Positions 16,875 through 26,536 of a DNA stretch of 64,000 bases are shown here, one piece after another. Both the position numbers and the translations under genes were made by a program. Where the stretch lies: the NCBI RefSeq assembly GCF_001307315.1, contig NZ_LGUC01000001.1, positions 868,001 through 932,000 on the forward strand, written 5' to 3'. Position 1 is the first letter of the stretch. Each line of letters begins with the position of its first letter. The notes under the pieces were generated by a model. That model was not told the origin of the DNA and made no database searches. It worked only from the letters and a program-made list of their open reading frames with translations. The stretch comes from Halolamina pelagica. Lineage in GTDB: Archaea; Halobacteriota; Halobacteria; Halobacteriales; Haloferacaceae.

Positions 16875-19141
16875 TCAGCGGACCGAGTCCAGGATCAGCT
16901 GCTGTTCCACGCGCTTGACCTCGTGTTGGACATCGCGCACGGCGTCGATGTTCGCGGAGATGCTGGAGATCCCCTTCTCGACGAGGAAGTTCACCATCTC
17001 CGGCTTGGAGCCGGCCTGGCCGCAGATCGACGTGTCGACGTCGTGCTCGCGGCAGGTCTCGATGGTCTCGGCGATGAGTTCGAGCACCGCGGGGTGGAGC
17101 TCGTCGAACCGGTCGGCGACGTGCTCGTTGTTGCGGTCGACCGCCAGCGTGTACTGGGTCAGGTCGTTCGTCCCGAAGGAGGCGAAGTCGATGCCCTGCT
17201 CGGCCATCTCCTCGACACACAGCGCGCTCGCGGGCGTCTCGATCATCACGCCCCAGTTGCGCTTCTCGGTGTCGATGTCGGCCTCCTCCATCAGCCGCTT
17301 CGCCTCGATCACGTCGTCGGCGTCGTTGACGAGCGGGAGCATGAGCTCGACGTTGTCGTAGCCCATCTCGTACAGCTTCCGGAACGCCGCCAGTTCGTGC
17401 TGGAACACGCCGGGCTTGGCGAGGCTGCGACGGATGCCGCGCCAGCCGAGCATCGGGTTGTGTTCGTTCGGCTCGTCCTCGCCGCCCTCCATCGACCGGA
17501 ACTCGTCAGTCGGGGCGTCGAGGGTGCGGACGCGCACGGGGCGGGGGTAGAACTCCTCAGCGACGCCCTGGATCCCGTCGACCAGCTGGTCCTGGTAGGC
17601 CTCGCCGCCCTCCTCCTCGATGTAGCGCTCGGGGTTTTGCCCAGCGTGAGCACCATATGCTCCATCCGGAGCAGGCCGACGCCGTCGGCGCCCGTCGCGG
17701 CCGCGCGCTCGGCCGCCTCGGGGATGGAGACGTTGACTTTCACCTCGGTCGCGGTCATGGGCTTGACCGGCGTCTTGGGCCGGACCTCCTCGACGGGTTC
17801 GTGGTCCGGCTCGGCTGGCTCGGTGCGCCCCTCGATGACGGTGCCGCGGTCGCCGTCGATGGTGACGACCTGATCGTCGACGAGCTCGCGGGAGCCGCTG
17901 CCGGTGCCGACCACCGCGGGCACGCCGAGTTCGCGGGAGACGATCGCCGCGTGGCTGGTCATCCCGCCCTCGTCGGTGACGATGCCGGCGGCCCGCTTCA
18001 TCGCGGGCACCATGTCGGGCATCGTCATCTCGGTGACGAGCACGTCGCCGTCGCCGACCTTGTCGAGCTGGTCGAGCTGGGTGACGACACGGACCTCACC
18101 CGAAACGACGCCCGGCGAGGCGCCGAGCCCGCGGAGGATCACGTCGCCCTCGTTCTCGGTCTCGGTCTCGCGTTCCTCCTCCAGATCCGCGTCGGCGTCG
18201 TCGATCGTGGTGATCGGCCGCGACTGGAGCATGTAGATCTCGCCGTCGGCGACCGCCCACTCCACGTCCTGTGGCTCGTCGTAGTGGTCCTCGACGCGCT
18301 CGCCGAGTTCGACGAGTGCCTCGATCTCGTCGTCGGAGAGCACGCGCTCGTTCCGCCGATCCTCCGACACCGACTCCTCGACGGTCTCGCCGGTCTCGGC
18401 GTCCTTGACCATCTTGACCTTCTTGTCGGCGACGGTCACCTCCTCGACGGAGTCGCTGGTTCGGTCGTAGACGTAGTTGTCCGGGGAGACCGTGCCCGAG
18501 ACGACCGCCTCGCCCAGCCCCCACGCGGCCTCGATGATCAGGCGCGGCTCGCCCGTCGAGGGGTGGGAGGTGAACATCACGCCGGACTTCTCGGCGTCGA
18601 CCATCTGCTGGACGACGACGGCGATGTCGACGGCGTCGTGCGGGAAGTCCTTGCGCTCGCGGTAGTAGATGGCGCGCTGAGAGAACAGCGACGCCCAGCA
18701 CTCCTTGACGCGTTCGAGCAGGGCCTCCTCGGTGACGTTGAGGAACGTCTCCTGCTGGCCCGCGAACGACGCGTCGGGCAGGTCCTCGGCGGTCGCCGAG
18801 GAGCGGACGGCGACGAACGCCTCGCCGTTGCCCAGGTCGTCGTAGGCGGCGAGGATCTCCTCGCGCACCTCCTCGGGGAACGGCGTCTCGAGAATCAGCT
18901 CGTGGGCCGTCTCGGAAGCCGCCTTGAGGGCGGCGGAGTCCTCGGGGTCCACGTCCATCGCTGCGAACAGTTCCTCGTCGATGCCAGCCTCCTCGATGAA
19001 CGCCCGATACGTCCCTGCCGTGACCACGAATCCCGGCGGCACGGGAAGCCCCGCCCCAGTGAGTTCACCGAGGGAAGCGCCCTTCCCGCCGACCGTCTCC
19101 AGGTCCGCGGCGCGAACGTCGTCGAGCCAGAGTACTCCCAT
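16875..19141 (-). CDS. ppsA: Phosphoenolpyruvate synthase (apparent frameshift)
   Basis: About 755 residues after repair. It makes PEP from pyruvate and ATP for gluconeogenesis. The order is an N-terminal ATP-grasp domain (VGGKGASLGELTGAGLPVPPG, later RSSATAEDLPDASFAGQQE), the swivelling domain with the catalytic His in GGMTSHAAIVSRELG, and the C-terminal PEP-binding TIM barrel (MLGWRGIRRSL, SFGTNDLTQYTL). I start at the ATG at 19141 (MGVLWLDDV); the extension to 19201 is not family-like. The frame breaks near the CCC run 17640-17642: LTLGKTPSA becomes LTLGQNPERYIEEE when one base is added. Confidence 0.92.
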
Positions 19142-19217
19142 CAATGGAAAAGTCCGGTCTACAGATAAAGAAGGTTCCGGACGGCCGGGGGTTACCGCCA
19201 TCCGCAGCGCAATCGTG

Positions 19218-19529
19218 TCACTCGGTATCGTCCGGCATCGACGGCTCGGGCGGGAGCTTCGGGTCGCGGTCCGGCCGTTCGCTCGGCTCCTCGGGCTCGA
19301 CGTCGGGGATCGTCACGTCGTCCATCTCCTCGAGCACCTGCTCCATCAGGTGGAGCCCGGCAGCCTTCGTCGGCGCGTCGCCGATGGCGCCGCGCTCGGA
19401 GTCGACCAGCGTCCAGAAGCCGCTCTCGTCCTCGATGAGCTGGATCTCGCGGGTGGATTCCTCGTCGGCGTCCTGTTCCGCCGTCGCCTCGGCGACAACC
19501 TCCCCGTCGTCTTCGCTATCGTCTGCCAT
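19218..19529 (-). CDS. Acidic protein of unknown function
   Basis: A 103-residue, very acidic protein. The middle (IQLIEDESGFWTLVDSERG, then TKAAGLHLMEQVLEEM) looks folded; both ends are low-complexity Asp/Glu/Pro. No membrane segment. I do not recognise the family. A complement-strand TTTTCC box about 27 nt before the ATG supports it as a real gene. Confidence 0.6.
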   Translation of the reverse strand: MADDSEDDGEVVAEATAEQDADEESTREIQLIEDESGFWTLVDSERGAIGDAPTKAAGLHLMEQVLEEMDDVTIPDVEPEEPSERPDRDPKLPPEPSMPDDTE

Positions 19530-19600
19530 GGGGAGGCGTTACGGACTCGCGTGGAAAACCGTTCGGGTCGGCGACGAGTCGGCTCGGCGACGCCCGCCGG

Positions 19601-20701
19601 CTACTCGAACACCGCGTCGAACGCCGACGCGCCGAGGGGATCGAACGTGCCGGCGGCCAGATCCTCCCGGACGGTCGCTGGCCGGCCCATTCCCACGATC
19701 GCGGCCACCACCGCCGGCGCCGACCGGGCGAAGTTGATCGCCCGCTGGGCCGGGCTGTCGCCCGCCAGCTCCGCCGAAATGTCGGGTGGGAGCCCCTCGA
19801 CGAGATCGCCGCCCATCAGCGCCGAACTCGCGAACACGGACAGCCCCTCGCGGTGGGCGAACTCGAGTGCGCTCACCGCCTCGCCGCTCTCGGGGTCCTC
19901 GTGGTGGGCGCTGGTGAACGCGTCGGCCATGTGGACGTTGAACGGGAGCTGAAGCGCCGCGAGCCCGTGGTCGTCGGCATCGCGGCCGACCGACTCGGCG
20001 GCTGCCCGAGCGTGGTCGAGCACCCGCGCGAGCGAGAGGTGCCGGTCGTGATCGGGCGCCACCCGGAACGCCTCCCAGGATGCGACGCCGTAGCGGCCGA
20101 TCCGGCCGCGGTCGATCTCGCGTTCTAGGTACTCGAAGGCGGCCTGAAGCTGGTTGTACACCGCCTCCCGGGATCGCGCGGCCAGCTGGGTCTCCGGGCT
20201 GTGGACGTAGTAGCAGTCGACCGCGTCGACGCCCAGCGCGTCCAGCGACCGCTCGAGCATCGCCTCGAGGAACGCGGGCGTCATCGCGTGGCTCCCGTGA
20301 GCGAGGTCCGCCGGGTCGACGAGCCCGGGTTCGAGGAACTGCTCGCGGACGTACACCGAGGGGTCGGCGGGGCGCTCGCCGTCGAACGGGACGAACCCCC
20401 CTTTGGTCGCGAGCAGCACCGCGTCGCGGCCCACGTCGGCGGCCGCGAGCGCGTCGCCGACGACGCCCTCGGCGCGGCCGGCCCGGTAGTCCGGCGCGGT
20501 GTCGAGCACGTTACAGCCGTTCTCCAGCGCCGTGACCAGCGCCTCGCGGTGGCGGTCGTCGACGGCGCGGGTCGGCTCGCCCCGGTAGCTACCGGCGCCG
20601 ATAGAGGAGACGACGCCGGGGCCGAACCGCCGGAAGTAGGTGCGGCCGTACCGGTCGCCGAAGCGATCACGGTAGCGCCACGTCGCGTCGTGGGTCGCCA
20701 T
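19601..20701 (-). CDS. Aldo/keto reductase
   Basis: A 366-residue protein of the AKR fold. It has NVLDTAPDYRAGRAEGVVGDAL (the Asp and Tyr of the catalytic set), the Lys in LLATKGGF, the His in CYYVHSPE, and a C-terminal cofactor loop region (AAIVGMGRPATVRED). It would reduce aldehydes or ketones with NADPH; the substrate is unknown. The protein is longer than typical AKRs because of an insertion around residues 100-130. I start at MATHDATW (20701), with a CCATATCC-like box upstream, rather than the ATG at 20713. Confidence 0.85.
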   Translation of the reverse strand: MATHDATWRYRDRFGDRYGRTYFRRFGPGVVSSIGAGSYRGEPTRAVDDRHREALVTALENGCNVLDTAPDYRAGRAEGVVGDALAAADVGRDAVLLATKGGFVPFDGERPADPSVYVREQFLEPGLVDPADLAHGSHAMTPAFLEAMLERSLDALGVDAVDCYYVHSPETQLAARSREAVYNQLQAAFEYLEREIDRGRIGRYGVASWEAFRVAPDHDRHLSLARVLDHARAAAESVGRDADDHGLAALQLPFNVHMADAFTSAHHEDPESGEAVSALEFAHREGLSVFASSALMGGDLVEGLPPDISAELAGDSPAQRAINFARSAPAVVAAIVGMGRPATVREDLAAGTFDPLGASAFDAVFE

Positions 20702-20771
20702 TGCCGGGAGCACGGCGCGGATCCGGATATGGCTGCCGTTCGACGGCTCGCCGACGGCGGCCCGCGGGCCG

Positions 20772-21916
20772 CTACACGTCGCCTTCGAGGCTGTCGAAAA
20801 TCCGCTCGATTAGCGTCCCCCGGACAGCTCCTCCGCCGCCGGGAACTGCCCGCCGCCCATGCGGGCGTGCCCCCCGGCGCTGGCGTTTGGGATCTCCTCG
20901 ACCGCGTTCTCCAGAGCGCGACCCATGTGGACGCGATCGTCCCGCGAGCGCCCCGAGAGATGCACGGTGCCGTCGCGCTCGCCGACGACGACGACCGCGG
21001 TGATCCCCTCGAGCGTGATGAGTTCGTCCGCGGCCTGCGGGATCGCGTCGGCGTTCGACAGCGTCCCCACGTCGCTGACTGCGAACGAGCCCTCGACCTG
21101 CCGGCCGGCGATGGCGCGCGCTTTCACGTCCAGGGTCTCGCCGCTGACCTGTGGGTTTGCGATGCGGTCAAGCGCGTCCTCGTCGACGCCCGGCGCGAGC
21201 GAGGCCGCCGCAGTGAAGTCCGCCGCCGCCGCGCCGGTCGTGAGGTGGCGGGTGTCCGCGAGGATTCCGTAGAGGAGGCCGGTCGACTCGCGCGAGGGCA
21301 GGGTGAACCGTGCGTCGACTTCGCTCTCGTGGACATCTGGCGGTACCGGTTTCCCACCGACGTCCTCGAAGTACTCCGCGACGATACTCGCGGCCGCGCC
21401 GTAGTCGGTCCGCACGTCGGTGAACTCCTCTCCCGTCCCCTCGCCGGGGTGGTGGTCGACGACGGCGAACGGCAGGACGCCGTGGGCGCCCTCGAACCCG
21501 CGGGGTTGGTTGTGGTCGACCAGCACGACCGCCTCGGCCGCCAGTTCGGAGACGTGATCGATTTCCTCGAGGTCCAGATCCAGCACGTTCCGGAACGCAC
21601 GGTTCTCCTGGTGACGGATCTGGCCGGTGAACTGGATCGTCGCCTCACAGTCCACCTGCTCGGCGAGTCGGGCGATACCGATTGCGGCCGCCATCGCGTC
21701 CGGGTCGGGGTCGGGGTGCATCAGCACCGCCACCTGCTCCCGGTTCGCCAGCGCTTCCTTGAACTGGACGCCCACCGGCCGACGATAGCGCAGGAGCGCC
21801 AGCGCGGCCACGAGCGAGACCATCACCACCGCCGCCGCCGCGGCGACGATTTCGGGGTTCTGCTGAGCGTACCGCTCGGCTCTCGCGATCGCGTCCGCGT
21901 AGCCGGCGGTCTGCAT
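20772..21916 (-). CDS. Membrane-anchored DHH family phosphoesterase (apparent frameshift at the end)
   Basis: About 381 residues after repair. One transmembrane helix (IVAAAAAVVMVSLVAALALL) near residues 23-42 is followed by a DHH phosphoesterase domain: HPDPDPDAMAAAIGIA, VLVDHNQPRG, and the signature VVDHHPGEG. The C-terminal DHHA1 domain has GGHARMGGGQFP. RecJ-like and nanoRNase/cyclic-dinucleotide members share this fold; the membrane anchor recalls GdpP, but there is no GGDEF or PAS domain. As written it ends at 20810; one more base in the CCCCC run 20817-20821 extends it to ELSGGTLIERIFDSLEGDV. Confidence 0.82.
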
Positions 21917-21972
21917 AGATGACTCTCTCCGGCCGTGAGGGGAAGTAGTTTCGGCACGCGCTCGCCGAACGC

Positions 21973-21979
21973 CTTTATC
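21973..21979 (+). promoter_or_regulatory. TATA-like box of the first pcm gene
   Basis: CTTTATC is centred 27 nt before the ATG at 22003, consistent with a leaderless mRNA. Confidence 0.5.
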
Positions 21980-22002
21980 CGTGCCGACCTAACTTCGGAC
22001 TT

Positions 22003-22631
22003 ATGGCGTTCGAACAGCGACGCGAACGGATGGTCGAGCGACTCCAGGCGCGTGGCGCGATCGAGCGGGAGCCGACCGCCGACGCACTGCGCTCGGTTCC
22101 CCGTCACGAGTTCGTCCCCCGGACAAACGCGGGGCCGCGTATCAGGACCGGCCACTCCCGATCGGATCGGGGCAAACCATCTCCGCGCCGCACATGGTGG
22201 CGTCGATGATCGAACGACTCGAACTCGAGTCGGGCGAGCGCGTGCTGGAGATCGGCACCGGCTGTGGCTACCACGCCGCAGTCACCGCCGAGGTCGTCGG
22301 CGACGAGAACGTCTACTCCGTGGAGTACGTCCCCGAGTTGGCCGATCGGGCGCGCGAGACGCTCGCGGAACTCGGCTACGAGATCGCGATCAGAACCGGC
22401 GACGGGCACGAGGGGTGGCCCGATCACGCGCCGTACGACGCCGCCTACCTCACGTGCGCCGCGGAGTCGGTGCCGCCGGCAGTCGTCGAGCAGATCCGTG
22501 CCGGCGGCCGCGTGCTCGCCCCCATCGGCGACACGCGACAGCAGCTGGTGCTGCTGACGGTGCAGGCGGACGGCGGGACGACGCGTGAGACGTTCGAGGG
22601 GGTGCGGTTCGTCCGGATGCAGGGCGAGTAG
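22003..22631 (+). CDS. pcm: Protein-L-isoaspartate O-methyltransferase (apparent frameshift)
   Basis: About 209 residues after repair. It methylates isoaspartyl residues in damaged proteins using SAM. The N-terminal helix pair (ADALRSVPRHEFV) is followed by the substrate-binding loop, which reads GSGQTISAPHMVA once the frame is restored, then SAM motif I VLEIGTGCGYHAAV. The frame breaks at the five-C run 22116-22120: HEFVPRTNAGP becomes HEFVPPDKRGAAYQDRPLP with one more C. As written only two fragments (22003-22209 and 22194-22631) are visible. It heads a run of three SAM-fold genes. Confidence 0.9.
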
Positions 22632-22647
22632 CCCTCGATCCCAACCG

Positions 22648-22656
22648 CTTTCTACC
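22648..22656 (+). promoter_or_regulatory. TATA-like box of the methyltransferase-like gene
   Basis: GCTTTCTAC is centred 26 nt before the ATG at 22678. Confidence 0.45.
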
Positions 22657-22677
22657 CGACTCCCCCGTCTGCGACAC

Positions 22678-23625
22678 ATGCCGACCGCTGGAGACACCGA
22701 TCTCGATCTCCCGTCGCTCGCGCTGCTGTGGGCCGCCCGCGAGACCGGGCTGCTCGAGGCGCTCGTCCACGGCGCCGGCGGCGCCAGCGAGGCCGCCGAC
22801 GCCGCCGGGGTGATGGAGCGCGCGGCCACGATCGTCGTCGACACGCTGGTCGACCTCGAGTTCCTTCGCCGTGTGGGCGACGCGGTCGAACCCACCAACC
22901 GCGCGCTCGGCCTGCTCGCGACCCGGGACCTACGGTCGATCGGCGGCGTGCCGACTGCACTCGACCGCTTCGACGCGTACGCCGCGCTCCCGCGGACGAT
23001 GGAGAGCGGCGTCCCGCCGATCGAGTCCGACCCCGAAGCCCGTATTCGGCACCGACTGGGCGCCGCCGAAGCCGTCGATGACGCGACCGTGGCGGCGACC
23101 GTCGACGCCGCGCTGGCGGCGAACCCGGACGCGGATCGCGCGCTCGTGATCGCCGACGGCCCCGGCCGGCACGCTCGCGCGCTCGCCGACCGCGGGCTCG
23201 ACGCGACGCTGCTCGAAGGGGCGAGCGTGGCCGCGGCCGTCGAACCGCTACTCGAACGGACTCCCGTGACCCTCCGGACCGGGAGCCTCGCCGGCGTAGC
23301 GTCGCGGTTCGATCTCGTCCTCGCCGTCGACGCGGCGTGGCGCCAGTCCGCGGATGAGAACCGCTTCACGACGCTGGCGATGGCCAACGCGCTGGCGCCC
23401 GGTGGCGCGGCCGTCTGTGTCGAACCGCTTCGGGACCGCTCCAGCGCCGCCGTGGCCGTCGCTGCGGCCGCACTCGCGACCGGGAGCGGCCAGCCGTATC
23501 CGGAATCGACGGTGCGTACGTGGTTCGCCGACGCCGGCCTCGAGGCCGTGGCGACGAGCGAGGTCCCGGACACGCCGTATCAGGCGATCGCCGGACGGCG
23601 ACCGGACGACACATCGGGCGTCTGA
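22678..23625 (+). CDS. O-methyltransferase-like protein with N-terminal winged helix
   Basis: A 315-residue protein. The N-terminal third resembles the dimerisation/winged-helix region of class I O-methyltransferases (LALLWAARETGLLEAL, then VVDTLVDLEFLRRVGDAVEPTN). The C-terminal part has a Rossmann-like pattern, but motif I is degenerate (VIADGPGRHARALADRG rather than a clear GxGxG), and later strands are FDLVLAVDAAWRQ and ALAPGGAAVC. It may bind SAM weakly or have lost activity. It lies between two isoaspartyl methyltransferase genes, each with its own TATA-like box. Substrate unknown. Confidence 0.65.
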   Translation: MPTAGDTDLDLPSLALLWAARETGLLEALVHGAGGASEAADAAGVMERAATIVVDTLVDLEFLRRVGDAVEPTNRALGLLATRDLRSIGGVPTALDRFDAYAALPRTMESGVPPIESDPEARIRHRLGAAEAVDDATVAATVDAALAANPDADRALVIADGPGRHARALADRGLDATLLEGASVAAAVEPLLERTPVTLRTGSLAGVASRFDLVLAVDAAWRQSADENRFTTLAMANALAPGGAAVCVEPLRDRSSAAVAVAAAALATGSGQPYPESTVRTWFADAGLEAVATSEVPDTPYQAIAGRRPDDTSGV

Positions 23626-23638
23626 CGCACCGCCGAGT

Positions 23639-23647
23639 TCAAATACC
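23639..23647 (+). promoter_or_regulatory. TATA-like box of the second pcm-like gene
   Basis: TCAAATACC is centred about 25 nt before the ATG at 23668. Confidence 0.45.
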
Positions 23648-23667
23648 CCCATCACCGACTCGCGGGT

Positions 23668-24467
23668 ATGGATCCCGCGGTGCTCCGGGACGACATGGTC
23701 GACGGGCTGGAACACACCCTCGGTCGCCCGCTCCCGGAGGAACTCGGGCTCGCGATGCGGACGGTGCCGCGTCGTGAGTTCGTCGACGACGCTCCCTACG
23801 ACAACCGCCCGTCGACTGTCGACGGCGCCGTCACGCTCGCCCCCGGGACGGTCGCTCGCCTCCTGACCGCCCTCGACCCCCGTGCGGACGACGACGCGCT
23901 GGTGGTCGGCGCGGGCGCCGGCTACACCGCCGCCGTGCTCGCCGAGATGCTCGGCGATCGTCACGTTCACGCGCTCGACATCGCGCGACCACAGGTGTAC
24001 CGGGCCCGATCGAACCTCGAAGCCGCCGGCTACGGCGGCGTGCTCGTCGACTGCCGCGAGGGCTCGGCCGGCCTCCCGGAGTACGCCCCTACGACCGGGT
24101 TCTGGTCGAAGCCGCGGCCGTCGAACCGCCGAGGGGGCTGCTCGGGCAGTTGGCCGACGGCGGTCGGCTGGTGTTCCCGAAGGGGAACACCGACCAGACG
24201 CTGGTCGCCGTCACGCGGGACGACGACGCCCCGGACGGCTACCGACGCGTCGACGAGCGCGGGCCGGTGCGGTTCGCGCCGCTGCTAGTCGACGGCGAAC
24301 AGCCCGGCGTCACTCGGAACCGGACCCGTCGGGAGGACCGCGAGCACGCCGAGCGCGGCGCCTCCCCCGGCTGGGAGCACGAGTGGCTGGACTGGGACGA
24401 GCGGCTCTCGGGGCGGGAGCGAAGCGATGGCGCGCCCAACTGGGGCGACTACGGCGATCACCGGTAA
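23668..24467 (+). CDS. Divergent isoaspartyl methyltransferase paralogue (apparent frameshift)
   Basis: About 266 residues after repair. Its N-terminus (MRTVPRREFVDDAPYDNRP) and SAM motif I (ALVVGAGAGYTAAVLAEML) match the Pcm family. The substrate loop differs: where Pcm has TISAPHMVA, this has TLAPGTVARLL, so it may not act on isoaspartate. A C-terminal extension rich in charged and Trp residues (GWEHEWLDWDERL) is not in classical Pcm. The frame breaks at the CCCC run 24088-24091: EYAPTTGF becomes EYAPYDRVLVEAAAV with one more C. Confidence 0.75.
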
Positions 24468-24585
24468 GGCGACGCGGAGATCACGTTTCGGGGCGGTACG
24501 CCGCCCAACGCTGGACCGACGAGTAGGTACCGCGGCAGCGTCGCCGACCCCAACCCGTGCTTGGCCCCCGGTCGTTCGGACCGAC

Positions 24586-25068
24586 TCACTCCTGGATCAC
24601 CAGCACGTGGCTGTTCTCGCGGCGGTCGACGTACGATCCCCCGGCCGGCGGCTTCACGTCGAGCACCAGCGTCCCCTCGGCCTGGTTCGCACCGAGTGCA
24701 GGATCGATCGAGACGGTCGCGTTGCCGTCCGCGCCGGTTTGTGCCGTGGCGACGCCGTCGAGGCTCGCCGTGCCGCCGTCGACGATCACCGTCGCCCCCG
24801 ACACTGGGTCACCGTCGGCGTCGACGACCCGCAGCGTCAGTTCCTGTGGTCCGGTCTCCACCACCTCCGGTGTCGGGCGCACGTCGACCTCGGCGGCCGC
24901 GAGCCCCCCGACGCCGTTGACGAGGTTCAGCATCACGCTCAGACAGGCGGCGCCGACGACCAGCGAGACGACGAGGCGGACCGGCAGCCCCTCGATCGCC
25001 CGCTCGTCCTCGCGGAGCGAGACGAGTCGGTCGGCGACGGTCTCTCGAACACGGCTCGGATCGAGCAT
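24586..25068 (-). CDS. Membrane-anchored Ig-like/carboxypeptidase-regulatory-like domain protein
   Basis: A 160-residue protein. Residues 1-25 are charged and cytosolic, then one transmembrane helix (VRLVVSLVVGAACLSVML), then an extracytoplasmic beta-sandwich: LTLRVVDADGDPVSGATVIVDGG and TAQTGADGNATVSIDPAL, the pattern of carboxypeptidase regulatory-like or Big-1-type repeats. No enzyme motif. I start at the ATG at 25068; a TATA-like CGATTCAAG complement is centred about 28 nt upstream. It diverges from the HerA-like gene. Function unknown. Confidence 0.7.
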   Translation of the reverse strand: MLDPSRVRETVADRLVSLREDERAIEGLPVRLVVSLVVGAACLSVMLNLVNGVGGLAAAEVDVRPTPEVVETGPQELTLRVVDADGDPVSGATVIVDGGTASLDGVATAQTGADGNATVSIDPALGANQAEGTLVLDVKPPAGGSYVDRRENSHVLVIQE

Positions 25069-25113
25069 GGGGTGGCTGGTCCCGTCATCGTACTTGAATC
25101 GTCGGACGGGCAC

Positions 25114-25121
25114 TCAAGGGG
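25114..25121 (+). promoter_or_regulatory. TATA-like box of the HerA-like gene
   Basis: TCAAGGGG is centred about 25 nt before the ATG at 25142 and supports that start over the later ATG at 25196. Confidence 0.35.
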
Positions 25122-25141
25122 ATGGGGCGACCACCCCAGGC

Positions 25142-26265
25142 ATGCACGCCGTCGGGCGCGATCGGGAGCGACGGGAAAACGGCGAATCGCCGCCGATGAC
25201 CGGCCACCTCGGGCGCTATCTCGCACGGGACGGGACCGTCGGCGCGGCCGTGGGAGTCGATCTCGACCGGCCACACGCGGGGCTCGTCGTGGGGAAACGT
25301 GGCGCCGGGAAGTCACACACCCTCGGCGTGCTCGCGGAGGCGGCAGCGCGCGCTCGGGGCGTCGCACCGGTCGTCGTCGACCCGATGGGAGCGTTCGCGG
25401 GGTTGGCGGGCGATTCGGACGACGACACGGCGGCAGTCCCGGCACGGGTGATCGACGCGCCGCGGATCCGTGCGGGCGCTGTGCCGGCGGCGCAGTGGCC
25501 GGCGCTGGTCGGCCTCGACCCCGCAGCCGGCCCGGGGGCGTTGGTCTGGGAAGCCGCCGCGTCCGCGTCGACGCTCGCGGGATGCTCGAGCACGTGCACG
25601 CGGCCGACAGCCAGCGAGCAGTCCGTCGGGCAGCGACGAACCACCTCGGCCGGGCGCGGGGGTGGGGCGTCTTCGATCCGGATGGGATCGGACGGGACGA
25701 GCTGTTCGATCCCGCGGCGACCGTGCTCTCCCTCGACGGCGTCGACGACGCGCCGACGAGCGCCGTCGTTGCCGCCGTGGCACGCACGCTGTACGACGCT
25801 CGTGTGGGCGACGATCCGCCGCCGCGGCTGCCGTGGCTACTCGTCGACGAAGCCCACGTCGCCGTCGACGGCGTCGCCGGGCCGGCGCTCCGGACGCTCC
25901 TGACGCGGGGGCGAGCGCCCGGGATCTCGCTGGTGCTGGCGACGCAGCGCCCAGCCGCGCTCCCGGCCGTCGCGGCCTCACAGGCCGACCTGCTGTTCGC
26001 CCACCGACTCACCAGCGAGGCCGACATCGACGCCCTGGAGCGGGCGAGCCCGACGTATCTGTCGGGCACCGTTAGGGAGCGCCTGCCGAGCGGCCGGGGC
26101 GAAGCGCTGCTCGTCGACGACGGGACGGAGTCGACGCACACGATCCGGGTTCGGGCCCGGCACACCCCTCACGGTGGCCACACGCCGCGGGCGAGCGAGG
26201 TGGCGACGGTAGTCGACGACGAAAGGGAAAGCGACAGGTACGAGCGGCCGAACGGTGAGTTGTGA
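25142..26265 (+). CDS. HerA-like (DUF87) P-loop ATPase (apparent frameshift)
   Basis: About 374 residues after repair. Walker A is GKRGAGKSHT, Walker B is WLLVDEAH, and LVLATQRP resembles the motif following Walker B in HerA/FtsK-type ATPases. HerA proteins are hexameric DNA translocases, but haloarchaea carry several stand-alone DUF87 ATPases of unknown role, and no NurA gene is nearby. As written the frame breaks at the GGG run 25579-25581: STLAGCSSTC becomes STLAGMLEHVHAADSQRA with one more G. The next membrane gene starts inside its last codons (GTGA overlap), so the two are coupled. Confidence 0.8.
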
Positions 26266-26525
26266 GTAGCTCTGACGAGCGACCCGGGCGGGCGTGGGAC
26301 GAGGGCACGCCGACGCTCCGCGAGCGGTTCAGGCTGGCAGTCCGACAGAACCCGATCCGCGGCCTCGGGATCTTGCTACTGCTCCTGCTCGCGTCGGTGT
26401 TCTTCGTCGCCACGATCCTCACGTTCCAGTTGGGCGAGTGGATGGTGATCCTGAGCGTCGGCCTGCTGATCCTCGCCGTCGTGCTCGGTGGGATCGGCGC
26501 CGCGACGCTGTTGACACGTCGGTAG
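26262..26525 (+). CDS. Small two-helix membrane protein
   Basis: An 87-residue protein with two transmembrane helices: LGILLLLLLASVFFVATI and MVILSVGLLILAVVLGGIGA, separated by a short LTFQLGEW loop. It starts with GTG overlapping the stop of the ATPase gene by 4 nt, so translation is coupled. I do not recognise the family. The pairing suggests it may anchor or assist the HerA-like ATPase, which is inference. Confidence 0.7.
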   Translation: MSSSDERPGRAWDEGTPTLRERFRLAVRQNPIRGLGILLLLLLASVFFVATILTFQLGEWMVILSVGLLILAVVLGGIGAATLLTRR

Positions 26526-26536
26526 GGCGGCGGTGA

